Source: Saccoglossus kowalevskii
Lineage: Eukaryota > Hemichordata > Enteropneusta > Harrimaniidae
Length of the DNA: 26,633 bases
Direction: 5' to 3'
Assembly: GCF_000003605.2 (NCBI RefSeq)
Contig: NW_003140813.1
Span: forward strand, 816,304 to 842,936
Below, piece by piece: positions 23,801-26,633 of this stretch. The position numbers and the translations under genes are program-made. The notes beneath the pieces were generated by a model. The model was not told the DNA's origin and ran no database searches. It saw nothing but the letters and a program-made list of their open reading frames with translations. How positions within the stretch are numbered: the first letter of the stretch is position 1; every line of letters starts with the position of its first letter.

Positions 23801-25955
23801 TAAACCTCAATGTTTAGGCGGCCTATTTGTGTACATAATCAAATAATAAAATTAAAACTGGAAATAAAATTAAAGTGGAAATGTATTGTTGTATAAATGT
23901 CAGTGACTGGTGAGAGCAGATTTTGTAGTCACCACAGGCACTATGCGTTTCAGCATTTTAAAACACAGTGGCAAGGCTGAAACAGTTTTGCTATGTTTAT
24001 TTTAGGTATTGAGGATTACAAGTCACTTTTCCAAGAATATATTGATAAGAAGTTTAGGAGACAAGTAGATGTGAAACTATTCCAATCTGCAACTTTTGAT
24101 TGGAAAGCTTCTGTAGAATTAAATGGGGAATTATATTGTAATACAGAAAGGGCTAGTTCTAAGAGTGAGGCTGCACAGCTTGCTTGTAAAGTCGCTATTA
24201 CAGCGTTGTATGAGAATATCATGAAGTATGTAGATATTGGAAAATACTGTACTACCAAATTAGATAATTGTCAAGGTATGTTAATTATAATCAAATATTT
24301 GAATCAGATAATTTGAATAAAACTTTGGTTTTGAGTAGATCATAGTGAGTAATCAGTTGAAATAAAATGATTTTATCATACAAACCTTTAAGTTGACTCA
24401 TTCATCATGTCAATTATAATGTATATTTAAGTTCATTGTTGGTTTTTTTAATCGTGTAATTTCAAATTATTAAATTTTTGCAGCTGACGTTTGCCCACAC
24501 TTTTTACACAAACGGATTTCAGTATAGAAAAAAAGATTTCCTATCCTGAACATTATTCAAAGTGTAGGTGAACTACTCAGTAATTATACGATACTCGTCT
24601 GACTGTGCACTCATGCTCGAACAAGAGCCCACCTCCCACTTTTGGGACATCCCATTTTTTGTGTTTATTCCTTCCTAAATGATTCAAATTTGATTGTTGA
24701 GTCCAACAGATAATCAAATACATATAATATAAATCCCCACTTTCCAGTCTGAAAACAATATCAACAAGTTCATTATCCTTATTAATACTAACCATCCTAA
24801 ACTAATTAGACATGTGACACGGTATCTGAAAGTGTGTTTTAAAAAACACAAACTGCACTAATTTTTACTGCCTAATCTTGTGTTATTTTAACGTTGTGTT
24901 TTTTACTAACCTTTTTACCTTAACTTTTGTTCATTTCAGCCAAAAATGAATTTGTAATTTCATATGGTGTAACAATACTGTATTATTATTATAATACAGC
25001 ATGGTTTTTGACCGCCCTGAATATTGTACGAACAGTAGACCATGGGAACCATGTGTAAACTAGCTGCCATATTCAGTTTATCTTTATCTTAATATAAGAT
25101 ATTAATATTCAATAAATTGCAGGTAACTCAAGTCAACACAGAGTCCCTACCAAACCCACAAAAAGAACCAGGGAGGACGAATGGTTTGCGGACAGGATCA
25201 AAGAGGTAGGTCCAGTTTAACTCTGGATTCTATTTTAGTTTTGTAATTAATAGTTGCTTATTTTTAGTTTAAAGACTAGTAAAGTTTTTTTTTTAAATTT
25301 CCCTTTGAGCACATTACAGCAAACTCACATTCTTGCATTATATTTCACTTTTGTAGCCTGAATTAATTGGCCACCAAATTTATTTTCATAGAAATCATAT
25401 ATTTTGTTTATTTATCTCCTAAACCTTACCGAAATACTGACTAATGATTTTGTTACTAGGGGTATAATTTATGTAAAATAAAATCATTGTTTTGTGGCTT
25501 ATTACCTTATTTCAACAAATAAATACTGCTGTGTTTGTTATCAAAACAGTGTTTATTTATAGTCACCATCTGTGGTTTCTTTGTAACGCATTTTAAAATT
25601 TCATATATATAAATAAATAAATGTATTTTACATGTGAATGAAAATGTCCAATGAAAAATATGGTCCAACAATTGACCTATTTATCACTATTAACGGCATC
25701 AAAACACACAAAAGCTCTATTGTAAGCACATCCCTTGTGTATCAAATCTGCATAACTTGTATTTTCATATCTACTGCACATTTTTCACCCAACATGTGTT
25801 TTTTCCTTTCTATCACTATAGTTGGTTAATTCCAAGCCTAATGGTATTTGGGGGACAAGATTTTCAGTGGAGTATAAAACAAAATATAAAGAAGAACCTC
25901 CTGCTGGTTTGTTAGAAAAGTTGCAAAGTTGGACAGATATTGTCTCTGTAGAAAT
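17830..25955 (+). CDS. TDRD7: TDRD7-like LOTUS/Tudor protein gene, 5' part (exons 1-8 of the visible coding region)
   Basis: Tudor domain-containing protein 7 is a germ-granule scaffold that binds RNA and Vasa-type helicases through LOTUS domains and methyl-arginine partners through Tudor domains. Eight exons (17840-17930, 18650-18755, 21018-21135, 21323-21475, 22939-23245, 24006-24275, 25123-25205, 25822-25955) join in frame by GT-AG rules to give about 421 residues. Recognition rests on LOTUS 1 (SSKEGVL, VPYAKLGFPDLDSFF, ISAQRSSKKRKGRGRGK) and LOTUS 2 (DRIKELVNSKPNGIWGTRF, LLEKLQSW, VSVE). Between them lie a Ser/Tyr/Arg-rich linker and a dsRBD-like fold at about residues 262-330. The frame is open at the last donor, so Tudor domains should lie downstream. 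TDRD5 is the main alternative. The internal AQRSSK and NGIW signatures favour TDRD7. Confidence 0.9.
17840..17930 (+). CDS. TDRD7: TDRD7-like coding exon 1: start of LOTUS 1
   Basis: Acceptor TTTTTAG ends at 17829. Ten untranslated bases precede ATG at 17840 (context AAGATGG). It encodes MDEKKLASLKTTIRAVLQSS then KEGVLARLFS, the first helices of a LOTUS/OST-HTH domain. The donor is AGCA|GTAAGC and the exon ends in phase 1. TDRD7 proteins begin their first LOTUS domain within a few residues of Met1, which supports this start. Confidence 0.88.
17931..18649. other. Intron 1, with tandem-repeat array
   Basis: GT-AG intron (GTAAGC...TTTTTGCAG). Most of it is a diverged tandem array described separately. 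No other exon was seen. Confidence 0.8.
18124..18515. repeat. About 150-bp tandem repeat, roughly 2.5 copies
   Basis: Units are marked by AAAACCGCAAGTC-type words at about 18133, 18279 and 18437 (spacings 146 and 158), each followed by CCGATTGCT or a variant, then a TTTGTTCATTT segment, a TGAATATTTTTGT segment and TTTTTCGA. Copies have diverged, so it is an old intronic minisatellite or part of a dispersed repeat. Confidence 0.8.
18650..18755 (+). CDS. TDRD7: TDRD7-like coding exon 2: core of LOTUS 1
   Basis: Between TTTTTGCAG and CCT|GTAAGT it encodes RDLYDMTGESVPYAKLGF then PDLDSFFRSIHDTVRIGL. The pattern Y..LTG..IPY..LGF..L..FL.S.....VRI is the most conserved part of the TDRD7/TDRD5 LOTUS domain, the surface that contacts Vasa helicases or RNA. 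It enters in phase 1 and leaves in phase 2. Confidence 0.92.
18808..19173. mobile_element. 366-bp MITE-like inverted-repeat element
   Basis: The left end AATAGACCATTTTCCGTTCA and the right end (reverse complement AATAGGTGATTTTCCGTACA) are inverted repeats, extended by pairing CGAGAATCACGCG / CGAGATCTCGCG and GCGTGAAA sequences. It is richer in CpG than the surrounding intron. No coding frame is present. The target duplication is unclear (TTGGCA-like on both sides). Confidence 0.7.
19435..19600 (+). repeat. Left terminal inverted repeat
   Basis: It pairs with 20290-20453 on the opposite strand almost base for base; differences include ACCCTACAG versus ACACTACAG and GGTGTTGAAG versus GTTGTTGAAG. 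Confidence 0.88.
19644..19848 (+). pseudogene. Helix-turn-helix fragment of a Tc1-like transposase
   Basis: The open frame after a TGA reads QRSKQGFPTTPAIREKIVEL, then YLEGISFADIAKKVGVTKST and AYNICKKLSEFIADL, and stops at 19846. The pattern REKIVELYxEGxSxxDIAxxxxVxxSTxYxIxKK is the first helix-turn-helix of paired-like DNA-binding domains used by Tc1/Tc3 transposases. There is no ATG and no DDE domain follows, so this is the binding half only. Some animal regulators share this fold, but the surrounding inverted repeats argue for transposon origin. Confidence 0.7.
19921..20225 (-). pseudogene. Unidentified minus-strand frame inside the 1019-bp element
   Basis: It starts MAEYLSKVEFFLLSGYKNY (ATGGCGG context), continues FDYKTPFLRRMNALHIQIM, and after a one-base shift near 20045 reads GFTDKPLIQTVGHRQ and SGWVITYDETE to a stop at 19921. 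I do not recognise it. It converges on the helix-turn-helix frame and lies wholly between the terminal repeats. It may be a second element-encoded protein, captured host sequence, or chance. Confidence 0.3.
20290..20453 (-). repeat. Right terminal inverted repeat
   Basis: Mirror of 19435-19600, ending CGATAG before TA at 20454-20455. Confidence 0.88.
20694..20830 (+). repeat. Dispersed repeat, copy 1
   Basis: It shares with 23636-23790 the ordered words GTTGTTCAGGATTACCT, a GTTCCAC box, CATGGTACAGT, TGAGCAACGTAGAA and TCTGTGA. Both are on the same strand, in different introns of the same gene. The family is not identified. Confidence 0.65.
21018..21135 (+). CDS. TDRD7: TDRD7-like coding exon 3: end of LOTUS 1 and basic tail
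   Basis: Between ATCATCAG and GGGAAG|GTTTGT it reads LNRDGEKTYYCVVDESTAHL, HKMISAQRSSK and KRKGRGRGK. The last beta strand and helix of LOTUS 1 are followed by AQRSSK, a signature shared with vertebrate TDRD7. The lysine/arginine run may aid RNA binding or nuclear import. Phase 2 in, phase 0 out. Confidence 0.9.
21257..21330 (+). repeat. 41-bp direct duplication containing two splice acceptors
   Basis: ATCAGTTCCATCCCTCTTCG...CTCAG|ATATCTT at 21257-21289 is repeated as ATCAGTTCTTTCCCTCTTCA...TTCAG|ATATCTT at 21298-21330, each with a polypyrimidine tract and an AG. Only the second (exon from 21323) keeps the frame. Confidence 0.85.
21323..21475 (+). CDS. TDRD7: TDRD7-like coding exon 4: Ser/Tyr/Arg-rich linker
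   Basis: Phase 0 to phase 0, 51 codons: ISSARRPTYPQPRKSYYTPR, SSSRYGPMATPRSKSYSSSS, YISMPRINPVK. It is low-complexity and probably disordered, rich in Ser, Tyr, Arg and Pro. Such linkers are usual between TDRD7 LOTUS domains and could favour condensation in germ granules. Donor AAG|GTGAGC. Confidence 0.85.
21476..22938. other. Intron 4, carrying a 697-bp fold-back element
   Basis: GTGAGC...ATTTTCAG. No exon is needed here. AT-rich apart from the inverted-repeat element at 22079-22775. Confidence 0.8.
22079..22775. mobile_element. 697-bp non-autonomous fold-back transposon, TA duplication
   Basis: The ends CAGCAAGTCTCAGAAGTATT and its reverse complement are each flanked by TA. The arms pair for about 150 bp (22079-22235 with 22605-22775), including GGGGCAGCCAATTTGCAAAC, GCTAGCGAATTGG and CAACTGTTTAG-type words. 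The centre has no recognisable transposase. TA plus a CAG start suits the Tc1/mariner superfamily, pogo-like branch. Confidence 0.85.
22939..23245 (+). CDS. TDRD7: TDRD7-like coding exon 5: disordered linker with internal 13-residue duplication
   Basis: Acceptor ATTTTCAG, donor AAAG|GTAGAA, phase 0 in and phase 1 out, 102 codons. It reads PVPLESTYQPRTSSNAYQPR, then VYNKPTVKSTVTV repeated as VYNKPTVKSTVTA, then a Ser/Gln/Tyr-rich tail (SRSDSSSSYTTVSTDSHSAY). Probably disordered. The repeat is an exact unit of 39 bp at 23017-23055 and 23056-23094. Confidence 0.85.
23017..23094 (+). repeat. In-frame 39-bp tandem duplication in coding sequence
   Basis: Two adjacent copies differ at only a few bases and each encodes VYNKPTVKSTVT plus one residue. 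The unit is a multiple of three, so the frame is kept. Confidence 0.92.
23396..23558. mobile_element. 163-bp MITE with TTAA flanks (piggyBac-like)
   Basis: The ends AGCGGGAGGATCGTCACCTG and (reverse complement) AGCGGGGGTGTCGTCACCTG are inverted repeats, both extending into GCGCA. TTAA lies at 23392-23395 and 23559-23562, the target preference of piggyBac-type elements. There is no coding capacity. TTAA could instead be part of the repeat itself. Confidence 0.68.
23636..23790 (+). repeat. Dispersed repeat, copy 2
   Basis: Matches copy 1 at 20694-20830 in the order described there, with indels between the shared words. Confidence 0.65.
24006..24275 (+). CDS. TDRD7: TDRD7-like coding exon 6: dsRBD-like domain
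   Basis: Acceptor TATTTTAG, donor CAAG|GTATGT, phase 1 in and out, 90 codons. It reads GIEDYKSLFQEYIDKKFRRQ, a strand region FDWKASVELNGELYCN, then SSKSEAAQLACKVAITALYE. The order helix (YKSLLQEY), strands (F.A.V.lNG..Y) and helix (SKxEAAxxAxxxAIxAL) is that of a double-stranded-RNA-binding domain. In the canonical KKxAK of the last helix only one Lys remains (SKSEAA), so RNA affinity may be weak or the domain may serve protein contacts. Confidence 0.85.
24276..25122. other. Intron 6
   Basis: GTATGT...AATTGCAG. It holds a small perfect-stem hairpin (CTGTATTA...TAATACAG at about 24976-24997) and otherwise nothing recognised. Possible acceptors at 24482 and 24940 do not lead to frames that fit the next exon. 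Confidence 0.75.
25123..25205 (+). CDS. TDRD7: TDRD7-like coding exon 7: entry to LOTUS 2
   Basis: Acceptor AATTGCAG, donor GAG|GTAGGT, phase 1 in and phase 0 out. It encodes GNSSQHRVPTKPTKRTREDE then WFADRIKE. The final residues are the first helix of a second LOTUS domain (vertebrate TDRD7 has a similar xxRIKEI helix at this point). Confidence 0.88.
25206..25821. other. Intron 7
   Basis: GTAGGT...CACTATAG, AT-rich, no repeats or exons recognised. Confidence 0.78.
25822..25955 (+). CDS. TDRD7: TDRD7-like coding exon 8: core of LOTUS 2 (last visible exon)
   Basis: Acceptor CACTATAG, donor GAAAT|GTGAGC, phase 0 in and phase 2 out. It reads LVNSKPNGIWGTRFSVEYKT, KYKEEPPAGLLEKLQSWTDI, VSVE. 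NGIW followed by a YKxxYKEEP...GLLEKLQ.W stretch is the LOTUS pattern found in the second repeat of TDRD7. The gene continues past this donor, but no next exon is visible before 26633. Confidence 0.9.
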
Positions 25956-25984
25956 GTGAGCATACATGTTTTTTTAGTTACATA

Positions 25985-26032
25985 TACTGTAAAATACTTT
26001 ATTCCTGGAATTAATTTTCACTGAAAAGCTTT
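25985..26032. repeat. Half copy of the TACTGTA palindromic MITE
   Basis: TACTGTAAAATACTTTATTC followed by TGGAATTAATTTTCACTGAA and AAGCTTTT matches the right half of the 14297-14504 element in reverse orientation, with a short internal deletion, and stops at the element's centre. Confidence 0.65.
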
Positions 26033-26033
26033 T

Positions 26034-26256
26034 GTGAGATTTTAGTGTGTTCCGGTTTGAACTGTGAGGGCACTATCTCAATCAAGTCTCACCTTTGATG
26101 AGATTTCAGTGTGTTCTTGTTTGAACTGTGAGGGCACTATCTCAATCAAGTCTCACCTTTGATGAGATTTCAGTGTGTTCTTGTTTGAACTGTGAGGGCA
26201 CTATTTCCATCAAGTCTCAGGTTTTGTATGATTTTAGTGTGTTCCTGATTGAATTT
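26034..26256. repeat. 64-bp tandem repeat, about 3.4 copies
   Basis: The word GTGAGGGCACTAT recurs with CACTAT starting at 26071, 26135 and 26199 (period 64). Each unit contains GATTTCAGTGTGTTCTTGTT, TGAACTGTGAGGGCACTAT and ATCAAGTCTCA. The middle copies are nearly identical; the outer ones have diverged. Confidence 0.9.
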
Positions 26257-26610
26257 AGCCTAACATGTGGGCGTGAGTAGTGCCTTTGCCAACCGAATGG
26301 CAACAGACATCACTATCGCCTGACAGAATAGTGCATGTCTCGTCGGAAAGATCAGTACTGCGAATTCAAAAAGTTCACGCCTTCTTGCAATGAGTTTAAT
26401 GAATATTTATTTTGGTGGCCATGGTAACATCTTCAATCGAAGTTGTGTTTGCATTGTCGGCAAAAATCACAACAAGATGTTAAACATAGGGCGGGAATTT
26501 GCCAGCACCTTATCTCACATTATGTCAACAAGCAAATAAACTCTTTGATGGCTGTCACTATCTGACGTTCCTGCAATTTGATTTGTACCGACAAATTCTT
26601 GTCAGGCTAG
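26257..26610. other. No gene recognised
   Basis: Sequence of higher complexity and higher GC than the surrounding intron, lying between the 64-bp array and a further partial unit at the window end. It may be the body of a repeat element that carries the array. No exon of the TDRD7-like gene was recognised. Confidence 0.35.
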
Positions 26611-26633
26611 ATTGAATTATGAGGGCACTATTT
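26611..26633. repeat. Partial unit of the 64-bp repeat at the window edge
   Basis: TTGAATTATGAGGGCACTAT matches the core of the 64-bp units, implying the array or element continues to the right. Confidence 0.6.

Larger units (their letters stand above)
23246..24005. other. Intron 5, carrying a short MITE and a dispersed repeat
   Basis: GTAGAA...TATTTTAG. The open frame of exon 5 continues past the donor for about 50 codons, but the linker-like composition ends there and the next exon joins cleanly from the donor at 23246. Confidence 0.78.

Noticed and set aside
24016-24258. Minus-strand frame opposite TDRD7 exon 6
   Set aside because: Antisense shadow of the dsRBD-like exon, without independent support.
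24483-24530. Possible extra TDRD7 exon after TTTTTGCAG
   Set aside because: It reads ADVCPHFLHKRISV and stops. Exon 6 joins exon 7 in frame without it.
24941-24954. 14-bp microexon AKNEF between CATTTCAG and GTAATT
   Set aside because: Its use would put the downstream exon 7 out of frame.
1-26633. CRISPR arrays, tRNA and rRNA genes
   Set aside because: The tandem repeats lack the short repeat plus unique spacer layout and the genome is eukaryotic. No tRNA cloverleaf with A and B boxes or rRNA signature was seen by eye.

Overview
The window is nuclear DNA from a metazoan: AT-rich, with GT-AG introns and a dense load of decayed transposons, short inverted-repeat elements and tandem repeats. 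The overall style (frequent TACATGTA-type words, pogo/Tigger and ZNF862-like hAT elements, non-LTR remnants) suggests a marine invertebrate such as a hemichordate, other invertebrate deuterostome or lophotrochozoan. The sequence alone does not settle the species.

Layout. Positions 1-4600 hold no recognisable gene: an 8-bp tandem repeat near 200, four copies of a 74-bp repeat at 551-846, an AT microsatellite at 2544-2690, and a YY1-like site overlapping a minus-strand ATG near 3880. Positions 4600-13900 are a transposon graveyard in which every protein-coding remnant reads on the minus strand. It holds two different pogo/Tigger-type transposases (4610-5790 and 6331-7430) and a multi-exon ZNF862-like hAT transposase gene (about 7540-13868) interrupted by a 5'-truncated CR1/L2-like retrotransposon (about 8376-10143). 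Positions 13100-15202 are bracketed by a large imperfect inverted repeat and include a 208-bp TA-flanked palindromic element. The 3' end of another retrotransposon lies at 15449-15616 on the plus strand, followed by a diverged tandem duplication (16148-16660).

The one apparently functional host gene is on the plus strand from about 17830 to beyond the right part of the window. It is the 5' portion of a TDRD7-like gene (LOTUS/Tudor germ-granule protein). Eight coding exons join in frame with consensus splice sites and encode about 421 residues: LOTUS domain 1, a Ser/Tyr/Arg-rich linker, a dsRBD-like fold, and the start of a second LOTUS domain. The remaining exons, including the expected Tudor domains, lie to the right of the window. 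Four of the introns carry inverted-repeat elements or tandem arrays.

TDRD7 proteins act in germ-granule RNA control and transposon silencing, so a piRNA-pathway gene sits next to a one-directional transposon cluster. No functional link between the two is shown by the sequence. I saw no tRNA, rRNA or CRISPR features.
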